In this document: positions 22,801-35,400 of the stretch, piece by piece | Position numbering within the stretch: the stretch's first letter is position 1 | How the letters are laid out: each line of letters starts with the position of its first letter | Assembly (NCBI GenBank): GCA_030248215.1 | Contig: JASANG010003805.1 | Coordinates: forward strand, 280,279 to 344,278 | Origin: Enoplolaimus lenunculus | Lineage: Eukaryota; Nematoda; Enoplea; Enoplida; Thoracostomopsidae | DNA: 64,000 nucleotides | Direction of reading: 5' to 3' | Notes under the pieces: generated by a model | Told to the model about the DNA's origin: nothing | The model's database searches: none | The model's input: the letters and a program-made list of their open reading frames with translations, nothing else | Made by a program: the position numbers and the translations under genes

Positions 22801-24911
22801 CGTCCGCCGCCCAAATCATTAAATGGTGTGATTAAAGTCTAAAAATAATAAACGCTTACACAGTATCAAGCTGCAACTGAAATTCCGGTTGGGTACGTAC
22901 GTACGTAAACAAAATAAATCAGGTATTTTTCACTATCCGGTTCCGGTATTAAATCCGATGTTTTTTCACCGTATTTTCCGGTATTCTCGGTCTTGATAAT
23001 TTTTATTTTAAAGGTTAAAGTTGAACACGTTTTAATTTAAGCAGCAAAACGTTGTGTATTGACGTGTTTGATGAAAAATACTGAAAAACGACGTATGGTG
23101 GGACATACTTTAAGTAAAATTGTGTAAAAATCTGTATTTTAGTAGCAATTATTTTGCACTATCTGGTTCAGGTAAAAAAGCTGGTATTATTTAATTTTAC
23201 TTTCTTGTTTAGTTTCCGATGTTTTGTAATTACGGTTGTATCCTGACTATTTTATATACATACGCACTTCATCTCTTAAAACGGCTAAGTAAATATGAAG
23301 CTGATGCAATGAAGAACAGAGCAATCAAATACAAAAAATGTGCTGAATTTTTAATTTCCTCAATCTAGTTGAAAGCCACACACAACACCAATTAACTCGT
23401 GATAGGCACTTACACACATTTGAGATGGGTTCTGCATCACACGAAACGCCCAAAATAATATATAAATATAAACAATGTATGTAATTTAAATTCAAAAAGG
23501 GGAGAGACACGTCCTGCTATAATACATTTTTGTATTCTGGAGCATGACCATAGATACCTTTTCAAAATTTTAGAAACATTTCGTGGAAGGATGCCCACAT
23601 TCCTCCCACTGGTTACAGCCATGGCAACAGCCATGTAAACGTTTCAAAACCACATGTAGACATTTCTACAAACTTCAGGCATGCAACACGTAAAAATAAA
23701 TTACTAAACTCAAAATTAACGCAAGAACCGCGATCTATGCATAGAGGAACTACAGGTACCGAATTACATGTTGTAAAATGTACCTTTTTCGCGCTGCCTT
23801 CGACAGTAACTGGAGTAAATTGATCTTTGTTATATTGCGCAAACGCCCTGAAAGCAATATACATATATATTCTGTTACATACATACGTATTTACAAGAAT
23901 TGGTACATGGTGAAAACATCAACCGATGCAGCTTTGACGCAGCCGATAATTAAATGAAAATATTTACTATGTGAATTGTTTACGTACTACGTATATGAAT
24001 ATATATACTTACTCAGCACATTTGTCTTTCAGCAATGCATCGTTGTTGAGCAGGTTTCGGACGTCTGAAATCGAAAACAAAATCACGTATCTGCGCTCAA
24101 ATAAGTTCTGTTACCATTGTCAAATCCAAAAACCTAGCTGCGTATAAAGCTTGAAGAAATCACTGTATTGGTTCGGATCCACGTGTACGCGCTACGGGTT
24201 ATAGTTTGGCCAAGAGTGTGACTTGTAGGTGGTTCCACCACACATTTATCATATTTCAAGCTAAAAACTGAAACAAAACTACAAAACCAAAGCAAAACCC
24301 AAACCACAATGTTTCCACCTAGAAAATCATTAACTTTACATGGCCGTTTTGTTTTAATTTTTGACTAACACAAATCTTCTTACCGTTAAATACATCGTTA
24401 AATTCCCCCGGCGGAGCGTGTTTGATAAAACTACATGCGATTCGAACCTAAAATTTAAAAAATAGCAAACTCAGTAAACAGGCAGCAAATATGGACTACA
24501 CCGCGAAACCATAAAACACAATCATGATACATCAAACAGCAATAATCCCTTTCGTTTTGCTATATTAAGCAAGCAATAAATCTTGGTATCTAGTGAATAC
24601 ATCTTAACGTTGCAGGGCTCAATTGCAAAAAATGACTATACTTAAACGCACATGTTGGTGTTATATATGGTTGCGTTGCGATAAAAACTTTAAAATTTTG
24701 ACACACACTAATCACAGGAATCGAAAAGCGGAATCTCTTATACTCATGCCAGGCATACTAAAACTATACCTCACGGTCTTTCAAAAACTATATCTAGGTG
24801 CGAAACACATGTACGAGATTTTTTCGCTTGAGATACACTTACGCAATGTGCACAACCTATGGGTATACAACTGACAGCGCTTACCTTTTCAGCTTCTGAA
24901 ATATCTTCCAT
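19839..24911 (-). CDS. CAPZA: F-actin capping protein subunit alpha, nine exons, complete
   Basis: Minus-strand exons in order: 24911-24885, 24447-24384, 24064-24013, 23847-23784, 22838-22534, 22176-22098, 21903-21832, 21473-21411, 19982-19839. They sum to 870 nt, 289 residues plus TAG, close to the usual 286. All junctions are GT-AG and in phase. The N-terminus is [20 protein letters not shown] followed by PPGEFNDVF. The middle holds [20 protein letters not shown]. The alpha signatures [20 protein letters not shown] and [11 protein letters not shown] are both present. The C-terminus reads [20 protein letters not shown] plus a short tail, which corresponds to the alpha tentacle. The protein pairs with the beta subunit, binds actin barbed ends and blocks subunit exchange; it also sits in dynactin. 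Introns of 0.2-1.4 kb hold only traces of repeats. Confidence 0.96.
20825..21190. repeat. CCGGAACC-family remnant in capping protein intron 8
   Basis: AAAAGTTCCGGTTTATAAAA and GAAACCGGAACTTGC, then CTATCCGGCTTCGGCTCCGG further right. The ends are not clear. Confidence 0.4.
22345..22507. repeat. GTAGCTAGG/CTACGCCC-ended repeat in capping protein intron 5
   Basis: GTGTGTAGCTAGGATTTTGG at the left and CCCCCAAGCTACGCCCTTGTC at the right are imperfect inverted ends. TTACTTGTGTTACAAACTGA and CTTGTACAAAAATCC inside recur at 57580-57710. Confidence 0.55.
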
Positions 24912-25344
24912 GTCACACACGTTCGTGTTTGAAATACTTACGTATATACGTGCATGTAATACGTACACCTGTTTATTGAATAATTTTTATTGAGAATTTT
25001 TACCTGACTTAACTAAGAACTAGCTATGTATATACCTGTCTCGATATACGGACATGCAAATGGAAAACGGATCTTTTTAAAATTTTAAAGGAATAGTTGT
25101 GAATGAGCCGAAATCTTGTATGTTTTTTAATGAATTTCGTAATTTTCATTTCATTTAAAACAATTGCAACATATCTGTAATGAAAAATGCCAGATGTAAA
25201 CGTGATTTATAACTAATTTTGGGATAATGCGAGGTTATACTTAGGAATGTACGTTCAAAACTTAAGTATGCCTTAAAGTTCGAACACAACCTTATTTAGT
25301 CCTAGAGTCATTTATGCATTTGCCAGTAGAATTTCAATCTCTCA

Positions 25345-26260
25345 AAATATACCAATTTTCCGAGTAATATCACATTTCCCAAGTTCCCAGTATTCCGGGT
25401 AATGCATGGTTCACGTTACCAATTGTGCGCTTGGTACCTATTCTGTCCCCTACCCATAGCAGGTGGTTTTAACAATATTTGTAGCTAGTGTAATTTTTTC
25501 GATTATATTTTAAAATATTTAGTAAAAAAGACTATAAGCCGGACTTGTAAAATAAAATTCACTGCATTGAGCCGTTTAAAGTGCAAGATTGAAGGCTCAT
25601 TATGTTGGCATCTACGTGGACTACGAGCAGACATCTTGGCTTACCCATATTCGTATATAGGTCAGTGTTTTAAAATGTCAATTGCCCAGGTAATATTCCA
25701 ATTTCCCCAAGTCCCAGTGTTTCAAAATCCCCAGCGAAAATGGCCGCGCCTAAAAAGCTCAGTTTCCCGGACACTAATTTCTCAAAATCCCGAGCGACAA
25801 TGATTGCGCATATTGCGCATATCAATTTTTCAGAATAATCCCCAACTCCCAAAATCCCAATCGACAAGGTAATATCCGAATTTCCCAAAATCACAATTTT
25901 TTAATTTCCCGAAATCCCGAGCGAAAATAATTACGCCCACAATTTCAACATCCCAATAGAATCTCGAATTCCCAAAACCCCAATTTCCCGGATAATATTC
26001 CAATTTCCCAAGATTCTGGTTTACCGGGAAATATCTAGGTAGAATCTCAATTTCTTAAAAAATCTCATTTAATACCTGAATTTAACGAAATTTCAATCTC
26101 CTGGTAATCTATATTACAATATTCCAAAATCCAATTTCCCAGAATCCCGAGCGGATTGTGCCAAAAACACAATTGATCGGTAATATCTGAATTTTCCAAT
26201 ATCTCTGTTTCCCGAGTAATATCCCAATTTCCCACAATATCAATTTCCCGTATAGCATGC
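25345..26260. repeat. Second TTTCCCGGGTAATAT degenerate array
   Basis: Dozens of imperfect copies of a unit of about 20 bases near CCCAATTTCCCGAGTAATAT, mixed with AAAATCCCGAGCGAAAAT. The same unit fills the element at 16124. Frames of up to 80 codons across it are by-products of the repeat. Confidence 0.75.
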
Positions 26261-28267
26261 GCATATTTTGAATGAACGTCTTCTGTATATGAGACATTAT
26301 CCACTAGTGATATATAGACTCAGATTGATAATTGATTAAACTTGATACGTAAACGGGAATATGGTACGCAACTTTTTAAATCCATTCTTGCTTTTCACAT
26401 ATCACAACCATTTTTCTGGAACAACAGCTGTGATCATCTTCAAACTATCGTTTACTTTGGTCTTCCGAAGCCAAATTTGAACTTACTAGCTCAATAAAAC
26501 AAATTTGAATATCAAACATAAATTGCTAACTAATTTCAGGACCAAGTCCCGAAGGTTTCGTTGAAGGTGACATGAGGATTAATAAAATCCTCGAATCTGT
26601 AATTTTTTTCATTTTATCAATTAGTCAATTTCAAAAATATACGTGCAAAGATTTCAAGACCATGATCGTTATAGCGGTCACACTGTTTAGGGAATTTAAT
26701 TTTCTACATACGTTAAAGTTTTCTACACGCGTCTAAATTAAGAATAGAACTGATAGAGAAAAGTTTTTTTATAGGAAATCCGGTTAGGGATGGCAGTTGC
26801 AGCTGTTCTCCACCTAATTATGTCACTATCCTCGTCGATGGTTCCGACGAAACCCTTTTTGCATCAGATCTCAAACTAGCCCAGTTTCAATATCCTAACA
26901 TCCTAATTATAGGTGGGCACCGGATATCCGCCTCTGGATATCCGGATATCCGCCGTATACATATCCGAAATGCGATTGTGTAAAAATGTTTTGCTACAAT
27001 TTGCATTGTTCCACCACTAAAGTAGCGGGAGCTGACGAATGGAAATTCTGTATTCTAACCTCAGTCAAAATATTGAACTACATTGTTCACGATTTTGTGG
27101 GCAGGTTTGGTTTTTTCGCTGTATATTGTTTACAAAATTTTAATAGCTGTTTGACTGTTTGACTTTGGTCTTTTTTTCAGTTATAGTTGCTGCCAGCAAA
27201 GTGTTTATATTTCAGTATCGTATTGAAAACATTTCTTTTCTTACATCTTGTTGGATACTGTCATAAGCTCAATCCTGCAGTGAATGTTCGTATAAAAAGT
27301 TTGACGATAACTCTGTAGTTAGCCAAGTATAAACTGGATAAGTCCAAGTGTAAACTGTATAAGGGGAAAATAGTTCAACTAGCTGCTTACATTAGTTTTG
27401 GGGGGATTACTTGAGTGTATTAACTGCTATCAGTTAGCTTGCAGCAGGCTCAAAAATAGCTGCCAACAAGTAATAAAACTGATTAAGCCTAAGTCTAAAC
27501 CTAAGTCGAAGCCAAACAAAAAATGAGTCTAAAGCTTAAGCTTACTCCATTCTAGTCCGACAAAAAACGTTCCGCCCCTGATATTTACATGGGCCTGAAC
27601 GCTATTCTAACAGAATCGTAGTCTCAGGTGTGTGTATACTTGCAATACTGGGTCTCGTACACTTCCTCCCACATGCATTACGCTCAAGCTAAATGCTTAA
27701 TTTCAGGCCTAGGTTTAGGAAAAGGCTTAGTTATACCTAAGCCGTCCTTGCATAACCCTTAAAACAATCCTGATCCCGAGCCTAAGACTGAGTGTTAATT
27801 TGAAATATAGGGACAAAGTGTTGAAGAGACCCTAACATCAGTCAGACCTTTGTGAGCCTGGTTCGGGGTGATTATGTTAATCCGCTCAACGAGTTGAGTT
27901 GGATGACGCCAATTTTACCCCTGGAGCTCGAAAAAGTCCAAATCACATTTTTCGAGGCCGGATCCGTAAAGTGTGTACACGTAAAATATCGAAATCCCCA
28001 AATGGCCATAACTTTTTAAGTTTATGGTGCATAGGATTTGAGAAACTTGCTAATTTGTTAATTACTAGCAAATTAGCCTGTTTTCTCATAATGGTTATTC
28101 AAAAATGGAAAAACATTTCAATCAGTTTTAAATTACAGGAATTTAGTTTAAGATAATGAAATTAGCAGAGTTTATCCTTTGAAACACGTCATTCAATTTG
28201 ACTTTTTTCATCAATTTCTTAACAATGCTGCTTAAGTCAGCGGAGTTTACGCATTTGTATATTGCAG
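26261..28267. other. Spacer between the capping protein and the peptide receptor
   Basis: No gene seen. It holds a CCGGATATCCG-rich palindromic patch at 26915-26985 and a TTAGGC-element right half at 27480-27596. The 85-codon plus frame at 27899 resembles no protein I know. Confidence 0.45.
27480..27596. repeat. TTAGGC element, right half
   Basis: AAGCCTAAGTCTAAACCTAA, then the conserved GAGTCTAAAGCTTAAGCTTA, ACGTTCCGCCCCTGATATTT and ACATGGGCC end. Confidence 0.7.
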
Positions 28268-28530
28268 TCAAAAGATTGCAATACACTTAACTGCGACGCA
28301 CGGTGCAGTGCATTGCCATATGCCACCGCACGTTAAAATTTAAATTAAATTTTAACACGACGCGTGGCGGCGTTTAGCGGCACGTGTGCAATATAGTGCA
28401 AAAATTTCACTATATATTCACCGCACGCCGCCACGTGTCATGTCAAAAAATAATTTTTACATAGGCTGCCGCGCGGAAGCTGTAAAATTTATTGTGTGCG
28501 AGGGGCAGCGTTGTTCGGCACTAAAAAGTA
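28268..28530. repeat. GC-rich repeat related to the GCGCTATACTT family
   Basis: Alternating ACTGCGACGCACGG, GCCACCGCACG, GACGCGTGGCGGCG and CCGCACGCCGCCACG segments pair with each other. A TTTAAATTAAATTTTAA palindrome lies within. Possibly two overlapping copies. Confidence 0.55.
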
Positions 28531-28698
28531 CAGTCTAAGCTTAACTGTTTCAACAAAAAAATCCTAAAATCAAGTTTGTTTAATAACATGGAAGAAGTTT
28601 TGAATTTTTTAATTTCAGACTTCTTCCAAAGCGTTTGGTTTGTACCATAGAATATTCTGCGGACAATTTCATATTTTGAAACTTATTCAGTTTCAGTT

Positions 28699-29435
28699 TT
28701 AAGATAACAAAGGTTTAAGCTGTTCAGTGTTCGCTAGTTCATTTCCTGCCAAGTCATGTGAGTTTATATCAGGCTTGCATTGAACCAAAGTCGTGCTTCG
28801 GCTGTCACCAGAGATCGTTTTTTCAAATTTTTGATCTGCCAAACGATTCCAAGATTCATCATTTCGCTTGAATAAGCTAGCTATGTCACCATTGTCATTT
28901 ACTGGCTGGGTGTAGCACGAATTGATTGAGTGGTTGCAGTTTGAAAGTTGTGACGATTTGGGTGTCTGTCTTTCAGGATTGACGTAAACGTTAGATTCTC
29001 CATTTATTGTGACTAGTTTTTCTGTACAAAATGGTTTTTTTGTAGCCAACTTTGGACTATGGTCGGCAGCGTTGGATGTTGCAACAGACTCACTCCTGTG
29101 AACTTTGGTTCCACGAACTTTTGAAGTGGGTAGAACTGTTGCTACAGGTTGAGGCGGATTCGAATGCCGTGTTGCCAAGAGTCGTGTTTGATGCGGCCTC
29201 AGTGGGACTTGAGGTTCCGCGGCAGGGAAGTTGCGATGCCTCTTGCGACGGCGCCGAAGAGAAGCTGAAATTCGTGCTTTGATCGTTCGAGGTGAGTCGC
29301 CGCCAATGGCCGAGTTACCAAAATCCGGCTGCCCACCGCAACAAAAAATTGTCGCCACAAACGCGTCGCGAAATTTGTTATTGAATGCGTTGTAAAGTAT
29401 TGGATTGATTATGGCGTTCGCGTAGTAAAAATAGC
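28699..29435 (-). CDS. Peptide receptor exon 6: TM7 and long cytoplasmic tail
   Basis: 737 nt ending in TAA. Encodes YFYYANAIINPILYNAFNNK, a CC pair soon after (FCCGG) that could be palmitoylated, then a basic run (SLRRRRKRHR) and a Ser/Thr-rich tail of unknown function. Confidence 0.93.
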
Positions 29436-32400
29436 CTGGAAATTTGTAATCTTCTGTCTCGGATTACCTATATCGCTAGCAGATCAAATAAGAACAAAAA
29501 ATTTGCTTATTTTTTAGAGATTATCAAAATCAGAGGATTAGATTTAGCGGTCGCTAATACATTAATACAGATCAAATGGATTAGGCCTCTGACGCCGGTA
29601 CACGTCGCCATTTCCACCTTCCCCCCACAAAGGAAATCGATCCACATGTAAAAATTATCTGTCATTGGGTTCTCTGGAAGCTTTTACCCCTTGAACTCCC
29701 GAATAATTTATGGGACCCTAAGGAGGATAGGGTACTGTCGCCTCTCAAATCGCCGTACTAAGCAACACATTATTAGACCAGCGAAAATTGTTAATCAAGT
29801 ACATTTGATTTGGCCGACGTCAGATTTGAAAATTTAAAATTGGTACTGAAAAGCATATTGCGTCATTTAAAAAAATATTTAAAAAGTTCAAGTTGCACTA
29901 AATTCTCACCTGATATATAGTACACAAAATCGACTAAATGTTGAACAAATCTCGCAGTTAGTGAAGGTTCTCTGCTGTCGTCATCGGTGGTGAGTTGAGT
30001 TAAATGTAAAATAATCAACCGTTGAACGTGGAATGGCAACCAACAAATAAAGAAAACACCGACAACAGCGACTTAAAAGCAAAGAAAAATAAAAAACAAT
30101 ATATGATGCATCGACCACAATATCGTGTGTACGCGTTGTGAAATTTTTCATCAACAGTAGACTGTTGGTATCTACCTTACAACGAACAGCAGTAAAGTGC
30201 TACTATTTTTTTAAATTTTGTCAGGTTTTAATTGTCGAAAATCACTATATTTCACAGATTTGGCGTTGACGTACTCTTCAGACTTTCTTAAAACGGCAAG
30301 AGTTTAAAACAGGACAAGTGTCAATGGGTTTGCTAGTTAATATTAGGTCAGTTGTCGACGCTATATTTCAAATAAATGAGCTTAGACCATTTGACAATAA
30401 AAATTAACCCCTTCTCACATTGAGTTGCCTGTAGGCAACTCAGCGCAGTGTATAAACGTTAAATAATATAAATCGCACCGTGTTTAACAATTGCAACACG
30501 TATACATAGTACAAAATCACCACAAAACGTGAGAGCCCCCTCGGGTTCGAGCATCAAGCTCCTGTAGCTGAGTGGTGATGGTATACGCCTCCCACTCCTG
30601 TCACTGGAGTTCGAATCCTAGCATAAAAGTAGGTCTCAGGGGAAATAGAAAATATTCGTGTGAGAAAGGGTTAAACAATTTAGGCAACCGTCTACGGTTT
30701 AGCATAGAATTTTTACGTGTATGAAAGTTTCACAACAGGCTGACCAGTACCAGAAGGAGGAACCCACATAGAAAAAATTTTGGCACCAAAGCATGTTTTA
30801 GCCCTGTTTGCCATGCTTGTTTTAAAAACTGCATCTCTTCTAAAATTATTTCAGCCCTTGTACAAGATTGAGCTTTTCACGTGTCTGACCAGCGGTTTTT
30901 GTTGTTTTTTAGATCCATGATATAGAAACTAGTCAGAATCCCCCCACATGAGTCGATCAATCTCAGGACAGGATTACTTTTCATTTTTTAAGAAATATTT
31001 TGCTTCCCGTTGCATTTGGTATAAAAAATTTCGATATATAAATTTATAAAAACAAACAGCATTACAAGCAAATGAAATTTCTGATGGGATACGCCGTGAA
31101 CGAAACGCACGATACGAGTGAGAACGCAAACTCATTTTCGTAGTAGGAATTTTTTCAAAACCAGCTGGCATTGATCAGTATTGAAAATTGCTCACTATTT
31201 TAGCATCAATATAAACGTTTTTTTTCTAACGCCACACTGTAAATTCCAATGAGTTGATTAATCAATTCAGCTACTGAGTTGGTTAATTTTGTATTAATAT
31301 CCAATAAACATTAATTCACTCTGAGTTGAGTTGACTCTCACTTTGAGTTGAGTTGACGTTGGGTGAGTTGATTAATTAACTCAGAGTGAATGGAATCAAC
31401 TCAAAATTTTGAATTCTGATAGTCCTAACTCAGACTGAGTGATTCAACTCATTCTGAGTTATTAGCAACTCACTGAAATTTACAGTGCAATGCATGTGAT
31501 ATTTTTGACACAATTCCCTAATTGAGGTTCGACCTATTTCAAACGTGTCTGCACTGCAAATGTAACAAACCCAATTCGAAATCAACTATAAATTTCTGAT
31601 TTTTAAAGTATTCAAATTAGCTTAAAATAATAAAATTAAAAAATAACTCACACAACATCCAAGTGACCATTCGCCTAGAACGATGATGAGAATTAGCGGA
31701 ATTTGTTGCCGATTTCGACGGGGTCCCCGCACCGCAGGCCGTTGTCGTCCCGGCCGGACCTGGACCTGCAGGACCGGTAACTTTGAGCAAACTCAATCCA
31801 TATAGTACGCCACTACGTCTCGTTCGACGCATTACAATTGCGATGTGAAAAAATAACGCTAACATTATTGAAAACGGAATCACGAAAAATAACCAAAATC
31901 CCATGTGAATTAAGACGTACTGCGCGATGCGGGACCCGGTTGCCAGTGAACACATTTCCGTATCTTGAAATGAAAATATACACTGTAAATTACAATGAAT
32001 TGATTAACCAATTCAGCTTGCGAGTTGGTTATTTCTGATTTAATATCAGTAAACATTAACTCACTCTGAGTTGAGTTGATTCTCAATTTGAGTTGAGTTG
32101 ACTGTGGGTGAGTTGATTAATTAACTCAGAATGAACTGAATCAACTTAAAATTCTGAGTTCTGAAAGTCTTAACTCAGACTGAGTGATTGAACTCATTCT
32201 GAGTTAAAATCAACTCACTGAAATTTACAGTGTAATTTTATCAGAGATCTTGGCCCGTATGCTCAAATGTGTATATGGCAGCTATCACCAGTTTGTGATC
32301 GGTCTTGAAAGATTTCAAACCAGCAATGGGTGATATTGAAAAAAATTCAGCAAATGTTTTACACTTCATTTACTCTCATTCTGTGTCAATATTGAAAGCA

Positions 32401-35400
32401 TAAAAAATTTAAGCAGTTGCCAAAGATACTTATTATTTTATCTGAAAACTACGCCCGTATTCTCAAAGGTGTATATGGCAACTGCCACCAGTTGGGGATC
32501 AGCCTTGATAGCTTCGAATCAGCAATGCGTGATATTCACGATCAAAGAAAATGTTTTGCATTTAATTTGGCTTAAAACAGTGCCAATATTGAGACCGGCA
32601 GCTGCAATACTTCACGAGTTAGAAAAACTAACAGGTTATAGGTGCTACACTGCAAAAATGGTCAGTCAAATTGACTCTCTCCGAAATAGGCTTTTTAGAC
32701 TACACAAATTGAGTCAGAATGTGACTCCGCCAGAGTCAAATTCGATTCAATTTGACTTTGGCAGGGTCGAATTTTGTCTCAGATTGTGTTGGTCAGGAAA
32801 AGCCTATTTCGGACAGAGTCAATTTGATTCACCATTTTTTGCAGTGTATATACATTTGGGAAAATGTGCCCAAATTCGAGTTATGTTTCGAGCATCGCGT
32901 TCTACGAGGAGGGCGTTTAGCTTCACTGTTGGACTATAAAAAGGGCTTAACATTCAGAAAGAGAGTTTCCACCGTGGCATAGAGTATTTCTAGAGAGTTG
33001 CTATATTGATTGATCCTCACCTTGATAGGGAGGGCTGAACACTTTTCAGGAGGTGCGTACAAGAGTTTTCGATGAGTTACAAGCAAGGTTGAACATTTTC
33101 GAGGAAGGCTCTATTCCAGCGGAGCCGAGGCGGTCCGCCTTATGCCTGCCTGCGAGTGTTCAAAGTAAAATTATGCAGCATACCTGGAATCGTTCGGCCG
33201 GGCAACAAAATATCATTAACATCAACAAACGTCTCCGGAGCTTCTAATCGAGTGATGGTTAAAAAATACGTAAGCGGACTAGCGAACACAAACGCCAGAA
33301 TCCAAATTGCAACTAGAGTTCGAACGACGCGTCCAGTTCGACTGAAAGTTTGCAGTTTGAACGGATAACAGATTGCAATCCAACGTTCAACGGCGAACAC
33401 AAATGCAGTCATCACCGAAGCGTAGCTTGTGGATTCGGATACGAAGCCACGGATTTTGCAGACAAATTTTGGGAGCTGATATGGATACATTTGAGTTAGT
33501 GATTGATGCAGCTCGAGCGGAAGGCCTGAAACTATAAGCCAGTATTCTCAAATGTGTATAAAGCACTTATTACTAGTTTGCGATAGATTTTTATTCAATC
33601 GACTGTCGTAGCTGTGAATTGAACACAGTTGTAGAGTTTGTTGAATAAACCTTATTTTCGATGGAACCTATCACTGTTTGGCTGAGTGCAACCGGAATTA
33701 TAAAATATGTACTGAAACAGGCAGGTCTAAATATACCGGAACCGGAAAAGAAAACTTATTTGTTACCGAAATATTCGTTTTTAAGTTATTTTATCGCTTT
33801 TAATGAAAAATAGTTTTAGCGATACGAAGTAAAAAAATTTTTTACCTAATTTTTGTGTTTTATAGTGTATCACTTTCAACAGTAGCTAAATGCGCCTTTA
33901 ATGTATGTTTAGTGAATTTCGCAGAATCTTTGTTAATGAAATGACGACGAGCAGTCTAATTCTATTCACAATAGTTTGAAAATTCGCCTAGAACTTCTAA
34001 TAACCCAAAAATATTGAAGACTGGTTAAAGCTTTTGTGCAACACCGCGTCGTTATATATTTATGCCTTTTGGTTGTTCCTCTGTCCACTAGAACATAACT
34101 GAATATTGATATCCTATGTGTGAACATACACTGCTAAAACGGTGAGTCAAATTGACTCTCTCTGAAATAGGCTCTTCCGGACCACACAAACTGAGTCGAA
34201 ATTCGACTCCGCCAGAGTCAAATTCGACTCCATGAGTCGCTCAGCGAGTCGAATTTGACTCTGACGGAGTTGAATATGACTCAGTTTGTGTAGTACGGAA
34301 AAGCCTATTTCAGAAAGAGTAAGTTTGACTCACCATTTTTTTGCAGTGTACCATTGGGGATGCCAATAGGAAAGTTTGCCAATGCACAATCAGACAATTT
34401 TAGAAAAATAAGTTTGAATAAAATGTCAATTATTTTTTAAATTATCGAATGAAAAAAATTTGAAATACCGAAAATGCCGGTAAATACAGATGAAAAAATA
34501 CCGGATTTATATAATACCGTAACCGGATAGTGAGAATACCGAATTTTCCAACCGGAACCCGAATTTCGGAAGCATCCTGCTGTATGGTGAATGCTACGAT
34601 TCATGTTTGAAATTTACCAGAACGTCAACAAATGACACTAATGATCTGCTCGACTTTATGGTAAATAAGAATATTTATACCAGAAATAAACGGCTTTTCT
34701 TCGAAGACAACTTTTAGTTGCACGTTCTTTCTGCAAAAACTTGCACGTGTGAATACAACTTCACTCATTTCCCGGAAATTTGTATAAATGTGTGCGCCTG
34801 AAAGGGTGTTTCGGGGAATTTGGTTTCTGGAAAATTAAGGCGATTGCTTAGGGGTCTTCTACCATATCCTTTTTTTGTACATATACAGGTTACAGTATTA
34901 ATCTTCTTTAGCTACTGGCTTGAGAAATCAGGCTCGTTTGCAGAAATTTGGTTTGAAAACGCTCCATGTTTAGCCAGTGTTTTTTTGCGTGTAACCTTAG
35001 CTTGAAATTAGGGTCCATATTCTCAAATGCATATAGCACCTATCACCAGTTAATAGTAATAGGTTTTCAAACTAACGAATTAATGCAATTGTAGGTCTTA
35101 AAATTTGCACCGAAGTTAGAGTGAATCAAATGCAATAAAATTGCTAAAGTTTCAAATATTACCATTCGCTGGTTCGAAAGTTACAAGACCTATCACCAAA
35201 ATAGGTGCTACACACATTTGAGAATACGGGCTGAAATCTCAGATAAAATAGAAAATATTGACGCAGGAAAAAGTTTACTGTTTAAAGCAGAAACCAAAAG
35301 TCACTGAAAAAACTTACCAAGAATTAAACACAACAAATCTGATACCGATAAACTGAGCAGATAATAATTCGTAACGGAATGTAGCGATTTATTACAAACA

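Noticed and set aside
30555-30620. Functional tRNA gene
   Set aside because: Found in three copies of one mobile element; the arms do not pair well enough by eye.
32469-32939. 156-codon plus-strand frame
   Set aside because: Spans a TATCACCAGTT half element and a GAGTC MITE inside a receptor intron.
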